Shown here: positions 1 through 9,232 of the stretch, piece by piece | How positions within the stretch are numbered: the stretch's first letter is position 1 | Layout: each line of letters opens with the position of its first letter | Assembly (NCBI GenBank): GCA_024686335.1 | Contig: JAILCI010000029.1 | Location: forward strand, 1 to 64,000 | Source of the DNA: Bacteroidales bacterium | Lineage (GTDB): Bacteria > Bacteroidota > Bacteroidia > Bacteroidales > WCHB1-69 | Direction of reading: 5' to 3' | Length of the DNA stretch: 64,000 nt | Position numbers and translations under genes: made by a program | Notes under the pieces: model-generated | Seen by the model: only the letters and a program-made list of their open reading frames with translations | Database searches by the model: none | Told to the model about the DNA's origin: nothing

Positions 1-3000
1 CTCATTGTTGTATTCGTATGTGTAGGTGCCGGAGGTCTCATAGGTCTGCCCATGCCATCCGTAGCTTTCGCAGGCGGTTTCGGTCTCCACATTGTGCGTG
101 CCATGGTTGATGGTCAGGTGCAGGGTGACGATGGAGTCGCATCCGTTGTGATTGCCCCCGGTTATGGTGAATGTTGGGTCTTCTGACGGTGTCTGGGTGT
201 ATGTTTGCCCGTGCCAGGTGAAAGACCCACAGGCGGTGGCATAGACATCCCCGTAGGTCTTGTGATTAATGGTGAGGTGCAAGGTGGCCGTGGAGTCGCA
301 ACCGTTGGCACCCGTCGTGTTCCATGTGTAGTTGCCGCTTTCGGTGTATGTGGTGCCATGCCAGGTGAAACTTTCGCACTCTTCAACGGTCTCAGCGCCG
401 CTAGTTGGGTTGTTGATGGTGAGGTGCAGGGTTGCCGTGGAGTCGCAACCGTTGGTGCCGGTAGTCTCCCACGTGTAGTCGCCGCTTTCGTAGTATGTTG
501 TGCCATGCCAGGTGAAGCTTTCGCACTCGACAACGGTCTCAGCACCGGTAGTTGGGTTGTTGATGGTGAGGTGCAACGTGGCTGTTGAGTCGCAACCGTT
601 GGCGCCGGTAGTCTCCCACGTGTAATCGCCGCTTTCGGTGTATGTGGTGCCATGCCATGTGAAGTTTTCGCATTCTGCAACGGTCTCAGCACCAGTAGTT
701 GGGTTGTTGATGGTGAGGTGCAGCGTTGCCGTGGAGTCGCAACCGTTGGTGCCGGTAGTCTCCCACGTGTAATCGCCGCTTTCGGTGTATGTGGTGCCGT
801 GCCAGGTGTAGCTTTCGCATTCCATGATGGTCTCCTCAACGCTGGTAGATGTCACGATTGTTACGTGCAGAGTATCGACGCTAGGACACCCGTCCGCATT
901 GTTATATGCGTATGTATAAGTTCCAGACGACTGATAGGTTTGTCCGTGCCATGTGTAGTTTTCGCAAGTTGTCACGCTCTCGGCGTCGTGTGTGCCATAT
1001 TTGATGGTGAGATGCAGTGTCGTTACACTATCACAACCTATCGCTGTCTGAGAGGTGAAAGTGGGATTGGTCGTGGGTGTGGATGTGTAGGTCTGACCGT
1101 GCCATGTGTAGCTGTCACAGGCTGTCTTCCAAACATCTCCATAGTGAGTTGTGTAGACATTAATTGGAACAACCGTGTCAAAGGCACAACCCTCTGAATC
1201 ATAGAAATGTAACGTGTAGAGTATTGTCGTATCTCCACTTAAGGTTGCAGGAGGAGAGATGGTGAATGAGGTGTCAGATACTGTCGTCGTCCATATTGTG
1301 TCGGTTGTGATGGAAGAGACATTAAAGGTATTGCTGGTAAGAATTTCATCGGTAAGTGCCAACTCCCATTCGAATACATATCCGTTGTCAATGCCCCAAC
1401 CATCCATAACCTCAATATACCATGCGCCATTTAATGGACACCCGATCAAGCTCTCGAAAGACTGGTCCGGATGATAGAACTGTGTGCCGGCAGCCACGTT
1501 GGATGAGTCGACTATCCCATTATGAATGTTGGCAGATCTGTATACCAAAGCTCCATCTGCGGCGTATATGTAGTTTTGGTTAATGTTGTTTGACCAGCAG
1601 TAATTCCAACCAGTACCCGGAGCATTGTTGGCTGCAGTCCTGTCGCATTTATCGCTTGCTTCATAATCGTAGGCTTCTCCAAAATGCGCATATGTCATGT
1701 TTGTACCGCTTTGCCAAGTTCTGGAAGATGCAGGAATGGAACTGCTGCATTCGGTGGAACCTGTGCCTGACCACTTCATAATGTCGGCCTTTTGCCCATT
1801 AGGACAGGTTATGTTTATGTAGATATCACCGATGTAGGAATGCTCCATGTTGATTTTTACGTAATAAATATCATCAACGCTCTCAACGGTGGCATTTGGT
1901 AGGAAGTCGGTAAAAGTAAGTGTGGAACGGTATGAACAGCCCCAAGGGTCGCATGCGATACCGTCAGGCAAAAAGGCAGTGTCAGAAACGGCCAGTGTTG
2001 AATGAGTGTGGTGCATCTCAATTTCACTTTCGTGGTTATAACTGCCGGTAATAAGGTACTCATTGCCTGCACACATCTCCGGGAAGTTAATGGCGCTGAT
2101 GAAATCTTCGATAGGAGCAATGACGTGGGTGGTATGATTTGTGCAACCATGATTGTCTGTGATAGTAACTCTGTAACTGCCAACCTGATTGACGGTTATG
2201 GATTGAGTGGTCTCTCCTGTGCTCCAAAGATATGATACTGCAGAGTTGGCGGTGAGGGTGATACTGCTGTCGGAACAGAAATAGTATCCACCATTAATGC
2301 TGACAGGAGGCTTCGCATACATATGGATATCTACTTCGATTAAAGTGTCCCCAGCAGTTAATCGAGATAGGTAGTGATCTCCTGGGACGGTGAAAATGGT
2401 GTCAAAACCATGTGCTTGATAGTGATCCCCAAAACAGATGGTGTCGTAGAAATGAGTCAAATCGCATATGCACAGTGTGTTGAGTTCAAAACCGCTATAT
2501 TCCGTAGTGGCATTCGAATGAAATACAAATGTAAGTGCACCAGTCTGGTCGGTTGAGTAGAGTGGGGTGGTTATGGTACCGTTACCTCCCAATTTTGCGA
2601 GTTCTGTTCCAGAGACACCAACACCGTTAAAAATCTGGAGGTAGTCGTAAGAAACATATTGCATATTATATGTTCCCGAGACGGATACTCTACATCCGCT
2701 GTGCTCAGGATAAAGTATGAGCGTGTCATTGCTGTTACTCGTGTAGTTGCCTTCAGGTCCACCATTGTCATAAAGGGTGACATTACACTTTGTCAGAGAG
2801 TGAGAACCGGATGACATTACGTAAATGTTGTCGGGTGTGGCGCTGATGCTCTCGGGAGGCATAGGACTGCTGTTGCAGATCATCGAAACGTAGAAGTCCA
2901 GCTCTACACCATTCGTCAAGTTGCTGAAAGTGTATGAAGTGTTGTAAGTATTTACTATTGTGCCAGTTCCTGGAGTGAAGCCGTGTGGGCCATATTCAAT

Positions 3001-4173
3001 ACGATACCCGCTAGCCCCATTGGCAGCAGCCCAAGAAAGGACAACTTGATGGTCAGTAACGTTGGCGGAGAGGTCGGCGGGGCCAATGCCGCAGGAACAT
3101 CCTCCTGAGCAATCGGTGAAAAACTCAAAACCGGTGTATTGAACGGATCCGTCCGAATGGAAAACGATGGTAAGTGCGCCAGAGGCATCTGTTGACATGA
3201 TGGGTGATGTCATGGAAGAGTTGCCACCTAATGTGGCGAGTAAGGTTCCTGAAACACCTACACCATTATATATTTTCACGTAGTCATAGGTGATGCTTTC
3301 TGTATAATAAGAGCCTATAAGCGATACCGCACATCCGTTAATGGACGGATAGATGATGAGGGTGTCGTTGCTGGAAGTTGAGTAATTGCCATCGGGCCCG
3401 CCATTGTCGTAGATAGTGACACCGCAGGATGTGATGGTGGAGGTGCCGCTTTCCATGAGGACGTAGTTGTGTGGCGTGGCGGAAACCATCGTGGGTATCT
3501 CTGTCGTAATCTGATGGTCGTTGCCGCAGTCAAACCAAACGTATATGTCATATTCGGTTTCGTTGGTCAGATTCTGGATGTCGTATGACAACTGCTGTGT
3601 GTATATTGGTGTGCTCATTCCTGGAGTGAATCCATGCGGACCGTATTCCAGAAAATAGGAGGTGACACCTGCTGCAGCATCCCAGGAGACGGTTATTGTT
3701 TGATCGCTTGAGGTGGTCTCGACACCAATAGGACCGCCACATGTGCAACCTCCTCCACAATTGATGTTTAACTCAAATCCATTTTTCTGCACTGAGCCAT
3801 CAGAATGAAAACGTATTGTAAGAGGACCAGAGTTTGAAGTGACATTGCAGGTGCCAGCTCCTGAAAAATATCCCAACTGAGTTCCGGATGTGGTGGTTCC
3901 GTCATAAACGTAAAAATAATCAAAGGAACTCTCTGTCTCATAACTGCCAGATATGTTCACTTTGCATCCCGTTTCGGAGGGATATATCGTTATTTGACTT
4001 TCACAACTGTTAGGGTAAGTCGATGTGCCTCCCGGATCCAGCAGTACTCCGGAACAGGTCGTCAGGGCGATGGTGTCATTTGAGGGCATCGTATAATTCT
4101 GCGCATAAGCACCTATTGTGATGAGATCACAGATACATATGAGAAGTAGCAGTATGCGTAGAAAAGTCCTCAT
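1..4173 (-). CDS. Giant secreted multidomain surface protein (5' part; runs off the left edge)
   Basis: The reading frame is open from an ATG at 4173 to base 1, so at least 1391 residues are present and the C-terminus lies outside the window. It starts with a signal peptide (MRTFLRILLL..., cleavage near AYA-Q). Three CUB-like beta-sandwich units follow (each with an IYDNGGPDGNYS- or YPSETGC-like stretch and a final HSDGS...GFE strand), each followed by a short FN3-like segment (SYxLEYGPHGFTPG). Next come an Ig/PKD-like domain (TANSAVSYLWSTGE), a region resembling the proprotein-convertase P domain (HSYIGDIYINITCPNG ... GAWYIEVMDG), and then Cys-containing repeats of about 49 residues reaching the edge. 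The architecture is that of a Bacteroidota cell-surface protein, probably T9SS-exported, but the sorting domain cannot be seen. Ligand and function are unknown. Confidence 0.8.
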   Translation of the reverse strand, partial: MRTFLRILLLLICICDLITIGAYAQNYTMPSNDTIALTTCSGVLLDPGGTSTYPNSCESQITIYPSETGCKVNISGSYETESSFDYFYVYDGTTTSGTQLGYFSGAGTCNVTSNSGPLTIRFHSDGSVQKNGFELNINCGGGCTCGGPIGVETTSSDQTITVSWDAAAGVTSYFLEYGPHGFTPGMSTPIYTQQLSYDIQNLTNETEYDIYVWFDCGNDHQITTEIPTMVSATPHNYVLMESGTSTITSCGVTIYDNGGPDGNYSTSSNDTLIIYPSINGCAVSLIGSYYTESITYDYVKIYNGVGVSGTLLATLGGNSSMTSPIMSTDASGALTIVFHSDGSVQYTGFEFFTDCSGGCSCGIGPADLSANVTDHQVVLSWAAANGASGYRIEYGPHGFTPGTGTIVNTYNTSYTFSNLTNGVELDFYVSMICNSSPMPPESISATPDNIYVMSSGSHSLTKCNVTLYDNGGPEGNYTSNSNDTLILYPEHSGCRVSVSGTYNMQYVSYDYLQIFNGVGVSGTELAKLGGNGTITTPLYSTDQTGALTFVFHSNATTEYSGFELNTLCICDLTHFYDTICFGDHYQAHGFDTIFTVPGDHYLSRLTAGDTLIEVDIHMYAKPPVSINGGYYFCSDSSITLTANSAVSYLWSTGETTQSITVNQVGSYRVTITDNHGCTNHTTHVIAPIEDFISAINFPEMCAGNEYLITGSYNHESEIEMHHTHSTLAVSDTAFLPDGIACDPWGCSYRSTLTFTDFLPNATVESVDDIYYVKINMEHSYIGDIYINITCPNGQKADIMKWSGTGSTECSSSIPASSRTWQSGTNMTYAHFGEAYDYEASDKCDRTAANNAPGTGWNYCWSNNINQNYIYAADGALVYRSANIHNGIVDSSNVAAGTQFYHPDQSFESLIGCPLNGAWYIEVMDGWGIDNGYVFEWELALTDEILTSNTFNVSSITTDTIWTTTVSDTSFTISPPATLSGDTTILYTLHFYDSEGCAFDTVVPINVYTTHYGDVWKTACDSYTWHGQTYTSTPTTNPTFTSQTAIGCDSVTTLHLTIKYGTHDAESVTTCENYTWHGQTYQSSGTYTYAYNNADGCPSVDTLHVTIVTSTSVEETIMECESYTWHGTTYTESGDYTWETTGTNGCDSTATLHLTINNPTTGAETVAECENFTWHGTTYTESGDYTWETTGANGCDSTATLHLTINNPTTGAETVVECESFTWHGTTYYESGDYTWETTGTNGCDSTATLHLTINNPTSGAETVEECESFTWHGTTYTESGNYTWNTTGANGCDSTATLHLTINHKTYGDVYATACGSFTWHGQTYTQTPSEDPTFTITGGNHNGCDSIVTLHLTINHGTHNVETETACESYGWHGQTYETSGTYTYEYNNE
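271..858 (-). repeat. Tandem 147-bp (49-residue) coding repeats
   Basis: Four near-identical units start at 271, 418, 565 and 712, exactly 147 bp apart, inside the giant minus-strand gene. More diverged units lie on both sides, from base 1 to about 1110. Each encodes a module with the signature ECE..TWHGTTYTESGDYTW and GCDSTATLHLTINNP, with two conserved cysteines. The near identity at nucleotide level indicates recent expansion or homogenisation, so unit number may vary between strains. Confidence 0.9.
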
Positions 4174-4196
4174 TTTAGACGAAAAATGAAAAGTAG

Positions 4197-4204
4197 CAAA
4201 TGTA
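4197..4204 (-). promoter_or_regulatory. Bacteroidota -7 box upstream of the giant secreted protein
   Basis: On the minus strand this reads TACATTTG, a perfect match to the TAnnTTTG -7 consensus of the Bacteroidota primary sigma factor. It lies 24 bp before the ATG at 4173. No clear -33 element was seen. The rest of 4174-4403 is AT-rich and shows no gene. Confidence 0.5.
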
Positions 4205-4403
4205 CTTTTTTTTTCGACAGAATATACATCTTTAATTATTTTTATTTCCCTATAGTGTGAAACAATGATGCGAGATAACCTTTATGACCGAATGAGTTTT
4301 TTATAACATTCATGTTTCAAGAATGTTACATAAAACCACCTGTGGAATGAAAAAGTGTAGAATCACAAAGGAACGATGATCGTTAAAGTTAGCACAACTC
4401 TTT

Positions 4404-5330
4404 TTAGGGCTGCAAAATGCTCTTGAATGGAGTGAAATTTCCGCCATTGGGACCGCCTTTTATTGCAAAATAGATGTTGCGGAAGACGCCGTCAAACTCC
4501 GGTTCTGCAAGTGTTTGTTTGAAGAGTTCGGCCATGTGTCGTGGCGGGTTGCCAAAAGCGCCGCAACCCCAAGCGCCGAGAATTAAGGTCTCCTGGTTGT
4601 GCGCCGCAGCGATGCGGAAGAGGGCGTGCATCTTATTGTAAATGGTAGGCAGTGCCCCGTCGGCGATGCGCTCTTCTCCATCCATTATGACTGTTTTGGG
4701 ATGGTTGACGCCCGCGACGGCCAGACAGTTTATGTGGAAAGGCTCTTCCAAAAGCGCATATCCTCGCGCTTCAGTGTCGCGGAAGACGGTCACGTTGGGA
4801 GTGTAGATACCTCCATGCTGTTTGTGCATAGGGTAGGAGTCCGCAGCATGAGGAACGTCGAACATCTGACCGAAACCACTATATTGATATAGAGACCTGT
4901 AGTAGTCGGAACAACGGAACAGATACTCTTCCTGGGCTCCAGAACCGTTCAATACACCCCCGCCAGGCATCGTGGCACTCGCCATGTTCAGAACACAAAC
5001 CTCTGGAACTCCTTGTCGCAGTAATTCGTTGGCAAAAGCCAGACAGTCGCGCGCTACCACCTCAACATGCATGTCATATCGATGGTCTCTGACTACCGCT
5101 GGCAATTTCTTTTTGTAAAAACAACTCTCTTCCGCGATACGCTCATATAGAGGCAGCTGTACTTCTCGTCCGTTCTGAAGTTGATAGCGCCCCGCTTTGA
5201 CTATCTGTTGAGTGTGGAAAAAGACCTCTTGGCGTAACTGCTTGATGACAGGATGACTGTAGGGTTTCTGTGCTCCTGTGAAACGTAGTGTCCAAGACTG
5301 GGCATCCCAGGTGAGTTGCGTGATATCCAT
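4404..5330 (-). CDS. Bacterial-type poly(ADP-ribose) glycohydrolase (TIGR02452-like)
   Basis: The 308-residue protein carries the PARG signature GGG-x7-QEE at residues 123-135 (GGGVLNGSGAQEE); the adjacent glutamates are the catalytic acids known in this macrodomain family, which hydrolyses ribose-ribose bonds of poly(ADP-ribose). N-terminal helices (residues 1-90) precede the macrodomain core, and a later LGAWGCGAFGNPP segment matches the ribose/phosphate-binding loop region. Length fits bacterial and fungal short PARGs. It stands alone on the minus strand; no ADP-ribosyltransferase is visible nearby, so its substrate in this organism is unclear. The ATG at 5330 gives the first family-like residues and no better start was seen. 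Cytoplasmic, no signal peptide. Confidence 0.88.
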   Translation of the reverse strand: MDITQLTWDAQSWTLRFTGAQKPYSHPVIKQLRQEVFFHTQQIVKAGRYQLQNGREVQLPLYERIAEESCFYKKKLPAVVRDHRYDMHVEVVARDCLAFANELLRQGVPEVCVLNMASATMPGGGVLNGSGAQEEYLFRCSDYYRSLYQYSGFGQMFDVPHAADSYPMHKQHGGIYTPNVTVFRDTEARGYALLEEPFHINCLAVAGVNHPKTVIMDGEERIADGALPTIYNKMHALFRIAAAHNQETLILGAWGCGAFGNPPRHMAELFKQTLAEPEFDGVFRNIYFAIKGGPNGGNFTPFKSILQP

Positions 5331-5558
5331 CTTTCATCGTTTTGAAATGCAAATATGCAAAAAATATTGATAAACTCTCCGAAAAATACTCTTCATCTCT
5401 TCAAGTTATTCAAGTTCATAAGATGTCAATATCTTGTTGACAGCTTGTTGGTATCTTGTTAATTAATTTATTTTAAGAATGTTACAATTGTTTATAGATG
5501 ACGTTTGACTATTTGTGAAAAAAATTAACACAGAGCATGTTAGTTTAGAAAAAAAATG

Positions 5559-5566
5559 TATTTTTG
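5559..5566 (+). promoter_or_regulatory. -7 box (TATTTTTG) of rplS
   Basis: TATTTTTG matches TAnnTTTG exactly and is followed by GCAGCC about 45 bp before the rplS ATG. A TTAGTTT stretch at 5540-5546 could be the -33 element. The remainder of 5331-5609 is AT-rich with no recognisable gene. Confidence 0.6.
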
Positions 5567-5609
5567 CAGCCTTGAAAAATATTGAAGAAAAATAAAAGAA
5601 TATAAAGAG

Positions 5610-5963
5610 ATGAAACACGAATTGATTCAGTACGTAGAGGACAATTTCATTACGAGAAATGAATTCCCGAAATTTAAAGCCGGTGACACCATCACCGTAT
5701 CTTATAAAATTGTTGAGGGTTCCAAAGAGAGAATCCAGCAGTTCCAGGGTGTGGTGATTCAAATCAAAGGCGAAGGCACCAACAGAACTTTCACAGTAAG
5801 AAAAATCTCCGGCGGTATTGGCGTGGAGAGAGTTTTCCGTTTCGACACTCCGCTGATCGCTAGCATCAACGTTAACAAACGTGGTGTGGTCCGCAGAGCT
5901 CGTATCTATTATCTGAGAAACCTTACTGGTAAGAAGGCTCGTATTAAAGAGAAAAGAGGTTAA
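5610..5963 (+). CDS. rplS: 50S ribosomal protein L19
   Basis: The 117-residue product is a full-length L19, which sits at the 30S-50S interface of the ribosome. Recognisable family segments are FKAGDTITVSYKIVEGSKER, RIQQFQGVVIQIKGEG, TFTVRKISGGIGVERVF and the basic tail RRARIYYLRNLTGKKARIKE. It has its own promoter (5559) and is followed at once by a strong intrinsic terminator (5985), so it is probably monocistronic here, unlike the rpsP-rimM-trmD-rplS order of many bacteria. Confidence 0.98.
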   Translation: MKHELIQYVEDNFITRNEFPKFKAGDTITVSYKIVEGSKERIQQFQGVVIQIKGEGTNRTFTVRKISGGIGVERVFRFDTPLIASINVNKRGVVRRARIYYLRNLTGKKARIKEKRG

Positions 5964-5984
5964 TAATTACCGGTTGCCGAATAC

Positions 5985-6018
5985 AGACTTTCCTCGCTTG
6001 GGGAAAGTCTTTTTTTTT
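5985..6018 (+). terminator. Rho-independent terminator of rplS
   Basis: The arms AGACTTTCC (5985-5993) and GGAAAGTCT (6002-6010) form a perfect 9-bp stem followed by a run of nine T. It ends just before the next promoter. Confidence 0.92.
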
Positions 6019-6019
6019 G

Positions 6020-6027
6020 TATTTTTG
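6020..6027 (+). promoter_or_regulatory. -7 box (TATTTTTG) of the 6052-9724 operon
   Basis: TATTTTTG followed by GCGGCC lies directly after the rplS terminator and 24 bp before the next ATG. It probably drives the five closely spaced genes up to 9724. Confidence 0.6.
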
Positions 6028-6051
6028 CGGCCTTAAAAATATATAGTATAG

Positions 6052-6837
6052 ATGGCACTCATTCAGGAGTTTGAACGTACAGGCAATTTCCTCTTCAAAT
6101 ATAGAGGTCAGATCCCAGTGATTATCTTTTTGATCGCTGTGCCTGTTGTCTGTCTCACAAACCAAGACTGGTATGCTGAGGTTGGGTTAGGCCACTATGA
6201 TGGTTGGCATATTGCATTGTGCGTCATCGCCATGTTGATCACTTTGGTTGGTCTCATACTGCGCGCTTATACGGTTAGCACTACACCGAAAGGCACTTCG
6301 GGCCGCAATACACGTGCGCAGGTGGCCGATCAACTTAACACACAAGGCATCTATTCCATGGTTCGCCATCCTCTCTATCTGGCAAACTACTTGATTTGGG
6401 CTGGTATTCTTGTCTTTACGATGAATGTTTGGGCATTTATCATTGTCTCCCTTCTCTATTGGCTCTACTACGAGCGCATCATGTTTGCGGAAGAGGCTTT
6501 CTTGCGTAGCCGCTTTGGAGAGCAGTTTGAGAAATGGTCCGTTCGTGTGCCTGCTTTCCTGCCTCGTTTCCGTCAACGGGAGAAAAGCCCGATGACCTTC
6601 TCATGGAAGACTTTCGTGCGTAGAGAGTATGTGACTATCTATTCCACGATTTTCACCTACACCGTGGCTGACTATCTTTTGTTCTTCTTAATGAACAAGA
6701 ATATATACACTTGCATACCATTACATCAATGGCTGCGTCCCTCTTTGTGGATACTCGCAGTGGCTACTGTGCTTTTGATCACCATTCATATGATCAAGCA
6801 TCATACCCAATTATTGAAAAACGATAACCGAGATTAA
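6052..6837 (+). CDS. ICMT/phospholipid-methyltransferase-like integral membrane methyltransferase
   Basis: The 261-residue protein has hydrophobic segments around residues 22-42, 55-75 and 110-140 and a second hydrophobic part after 200. The central block GIYSMVRHPLYLANYLIWAG followed by YYERIMFAEEAFLRSRFG and FEKW is the signature of the isoprenylcysteine carboxyl methyltransferase / phosphatidylethanolamine methyltransferase superfamily, which uses S-adenosylmethionine at the membrane face. The RHPLY..N and E..F...FG..F..W elements are intact. The methyl acceptor cannot be inferred; a lipid or lipid-A phosphate group is one option. The extra C-terminal membrane part after the catalytic core is longer than in minimal family members. 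First gene of an operon with mce, DUF4199, GT2 and HMA genes. Confidence 0.8.
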   Translation: MALIQEFERTGNFLFKYRGQIPVIIFLIAVPVVCLTNQDWYAEVGLGHYDGWHIALCVIAMLITLVGLILRAYTVSTTPKGTSGRNTRAQVADQLNTQGIYSMVRHPLYLANYLIWAGILVFTMNVWAFIIVSLLYWLYYERIMFAEEAFLRSRFGEQFEKWSVRVPAFLPRFRQREKSPMTFSWKTFVRREYVTIYSTIFTYTVADYLLFFLMNKNIYTCIPLHQWLRPSLWILAVATVLLITIHMIKHHTQLLKNDNRD

Positions 6838-6855
6838 TCTTAAAATATTGATATT

Positions 6856-7266
6856 ATGAACATTTCACACATTGAACACATCGCTATCGCCGTCAAGAGT
6901 CTGGAAACGGCTATCCCTTATTACGAGAACGTATTGGGCCTCAAGTGCTACAATATTGAGGAAGTTGCTGACCAAAAGGTGAAGACCGCCTTCTTCAAGG
7001 TTGGTCAGACCAAGATTGAGCTTCTCGAGCCGACTTGCGAGGAGAGCACTATCGCCAAGTTCTTGGAGAACAAGGGTGAAGGTCTGCATCACGTTGCTTT
7101 CGCCGTTCCTGATACTGGTGAAGCTCTCAACGAACTGGCTGAAAAGGAGATCCGTCTAATCGATAAGGCTCCCCGCGCTGGCGCTGAACAATTGATGATC
7201 GGTTTTGCACACCCGAAGGCCACTGGCGGTGTCCTCACGGAGTTCTGCTGCCCGAAAAAAGACTAA
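6856..7266 (+). CDS. mce: Methylmalonyl-CoA epimerase
   Basis: The 136-residue VOC-fold protein interconverts (2R)- and (2S)-methylmalonyl-CoA, a step of propionate/succinate metabolism typical of Bacteroidota. The two beta-alpha-beta-beta-beta modules are visible: HIEHIAIAVKSLETAIPYYE ... GLKCYNIEEV and GEGLHHVAFAVPD ... GGVLTEFC. Likely metal ligands H8, H78/H79 and E129 are in place, and the length is standard. It starts 18 bp after the membrane methyltransferase gene. Mutase and decarboxylase genes are not next to it. Confidence 0.93.
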   Translation: MNISHIEHIAIAVKSLETAIPYYENVLGLKCYNIEEVADQKVKTAFFKVGQTKIELLEPTCEESTIAKFLENKGEGLHHVAFAVPDTGEALNELAEKEIRLIDKAPRAGAEQLMIGFAHPKATGGVLTEFCCPKKD

Positions 7267-7278
7267 TATTACTGAATT

Positions 7279-8262
7279 ATGAATAATAAATCCCCCTGGA
7301 CTGTCTGCCTTAAATGGGGTCTGATCTTCGGAGTCGCAGCCGTGGCTTTCGAGGTGGTCCGTATGATGGCTCGCAACCTGGAGATGGGTAACCAAGCTGC
7401 AGGTGGCCTTGCGTTAATCATCATCTACGTGCTGCTGCTCTATGTGGGCCTTAAGGAGTTTAAAGAGCGTTATCCCGCCCGTCTCTCCTTTGGGAAGGCT
7501 TTCCTGGCATGCATTATTATCTCTACAATCGGCTGTTTCATTCTCTTCGGTTACGAAGTGTTGCACTACACTAAGATTGAACCGGATGGAATGGAAAAGC
7601 GTTATCAGACATCTCTTGCCAATTACCGAAATACTATTGATAGGGATACGGTGACGACCGCCGAATTGAATTGCTATTTCGACACTTTGTCAGCAGCGAT
7701 GAAGAGTGGAGAGGAGCAGATTATTGCTAGCCAAGACACCGCAGTGAGTGATGCCATGCGCGTTGAAATCCAAAAAGGTACTGAACTGCTGCAGAAATAC
7801 TACAAGGCTTCCCTGCTCAATGACTACCAGAAACGCAATGTCCAGACAGCTGATACACTTTGGAATCTGGCTCACTTCTCCCAGACCGCTCGTCGCAGTC
7901 TGATGAAGACGCTGGAACTCTATCTTAACCAGAACCCCAACGCGGCTTCTACACCGTACGTCCAGCAGATTGTGCAAGGTTCAGAGAATGCAATGCGTGA
8001 ATATAGTATTGCAAACAATCGTTTTGAACTGAAGAAGGCCGATATCCCGCATTATACCAATCCGATTTCGTATGCGGGAATCAATGCGTTCTTCTCTTGG
8101 ATCTATGCTCTGCTGGTTGGCATCTTTGTCGCCTTGTATCATTATCGCTCCAAACATGCTATCGATGATGTGCCGGTGGAGGAGGGCGCACCAGTGGAGA
8201 ATGAAATGCCGGATGATGAAAATCCGGTCAATGAATCCGAAAATCAAGAAATAAAAGAGTAA
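7279..8262 (+). CDS. DUF4199-family membrane protein
   Basis: The 327-residue protein has three N-terminal membrane segments (about 8-30, 40-58 and 72-92), a long soluble helical part (about 95-255) and a final membrane segment (about 262-285), then an acidic tail rich in Asp, Glu and Asn. This resembles DUF4199 proteins, which in Bacteroidota often lie directly upstream of a dolichyl-phosphate-mannose-synthase-like glycosyltransferase, as here (3-bp gap). Function is not known. The neighbour suggests a role in transferring sugars at the membrane. Confidence 0.7.
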   Translation: MNNKSPWTVCLKWGLIFGVAAVAFEVVRMMARNLEMGNQAAGGLALIIIYVLLLYVGLKEFKERYPARLSFGKAFLACIIISTIGCFILFGYEVLHYTKIEPDGMEKRYQTSLANYRNTIDRDTVTTAELNCYFDTLSAAMKSGEEQIIASQDTAVSDAMRVEIQKGTELLQKYYKASLLNDYQKRNVQTADTLWNLAHFSQTARRSLMKTLELYLNQNPNAASTPYVQQIVQGSENAMREYSIANNRFELKKADIPHYTNPISYAGINAFFSWIYALLVGIFVALYHYRSKHAIDDVPVEEGAPVENEMPDDENPVNESENQEIKE

Positions 8263-8265
8263 ATT

Positions 8266-9219
8266 ATGGATATATCTGTCATTATTTCACTTTTAAATGA
8301 GGCCGAATCCATTCCTGAACTGGTTAGTTGGATTCAACGCGTTATGGCCGAGAATCAGTACTCATATGAGATTCTGATGATTGACGACGGCTCAACCGAC
8401 AATTCTTGGCAGTTGATTGAGGAGATGCATCAGCAGGACGAACGTGTCAAAGGCATCCGCTTCCGTCGTAACTATGGCAAGTCCGCTGCCCTTAACACGG
8501 GTTTCGAGAACTGCCAGGGCGATGTCGTCATTACTATGGATGCTGACCTGCAGGACTCTCCCGATGAGATTCCTGGTCTCTATAAAATGATAAAAGAAGA
8601 AGGATACGACCTCGTTTCCGGTTGGAAGAAGGTTCGCTATGATGATAAACTGACAAAAAATCTTCCTTCCAAATTCTTCAACTGGACTACCCGCAAGATG
8701 TCAGGTATCAAATTGCACGATTTCAACTGTGGTCTGAAAGCCTATCGCAAAGACGTAGTAAAGTCTATTGAAGTCTATAGCGAGATGCACCGATATATTC
8801 CTGTTATTGCTAAGTGGGCCGGCTTTACTAAGATTGGTGAGAAGGTGGTTCAACACCAGAAACGTAAATATGGTGTCTCCAAGTTCGGTTGGGATCGCTT
8901 CATAAACGGCTATCTCGATCTGTTGACAATCTCTTTTGCAACCCGTTTTGGTAAGAAACCTATGCATTTCTTCGGATTGTGGGGTTCTGTCTCATTCTTG
9001 CTCGGTTTTATTTTTACCATTTGGATTATCGTGGCTAAATTGGTTCATCAGCATGCAGGTGTTCATTATCGTGCTGTCACTGACCAACCGCTCTTCTTCC
9101 TGGCTCTGTTGGCTATGGTAATTGGTTTTATGATGTTCCTGGCTGGATTCCTTGGCGAACTCATTGCTCGCAACGGATCTGACCGTAATAAATATCTTAT
9201 TTCTGAAAAATTAATGTAA
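8266..9219 (+). CDS. GT2 glycosyltransferase, DPM1/GtrB-like
   Basis: The 317-residue protein has an N-terminal GT-A domain: IISLLNEAESIPELV, the nucleotide-binding DDGSTDNS near residue 43, RFRRNYGKSAALNTGF and the metal-binding DADLQD near 93. Two C-terminal membrane segments (about 235-260 and 272-295) follow. This layout is that of enzymes transferring a sugar from a nucleotide donor to a polyprenyl phosphate carrier (GtrB, DPM1, ArnC types). Donor and carrier cannot be read from the sequence. It overlaps neither neighbour and belongs to the 6052-9724 operon. Confidence 0.88.
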   Translation: MDISVIISLLNEAESIPELVSWIQRVMAENQYSYEILMIDDGSTDNSWQLIEEMHQQDERVKGIRFRRNYGKSAALNTGFENCQGDVVITMDADLQDSPDEIPGLYKMIKEEGYDLVSGWKKVRYDDKLTKNLPSKFFNWTTRKMSGIKLHDFNCGLKAYRKDVVKSIEVYSEMHRYIPVIAKWAGFTKIGEKVVQHQKRKYGVSKFGWDRFINGYLDLLTISFATRFGKKPMHFFGLWGSVSFLLGFIFTIWIIVAKLVHQHAGVHYRAVTDQPLFFLALLAMVIGFMMFLAGFLGELIARNGSDRNKYLISEKLM

Positions 9220-9232
9220 AAATCTTTTTATT

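Noticed and set aside
271-858. Possible CRISPR or intergenic repeat
   Set aside because: The 147-bp units are in frame within a long coding sequence and encode a 49-residue domain.
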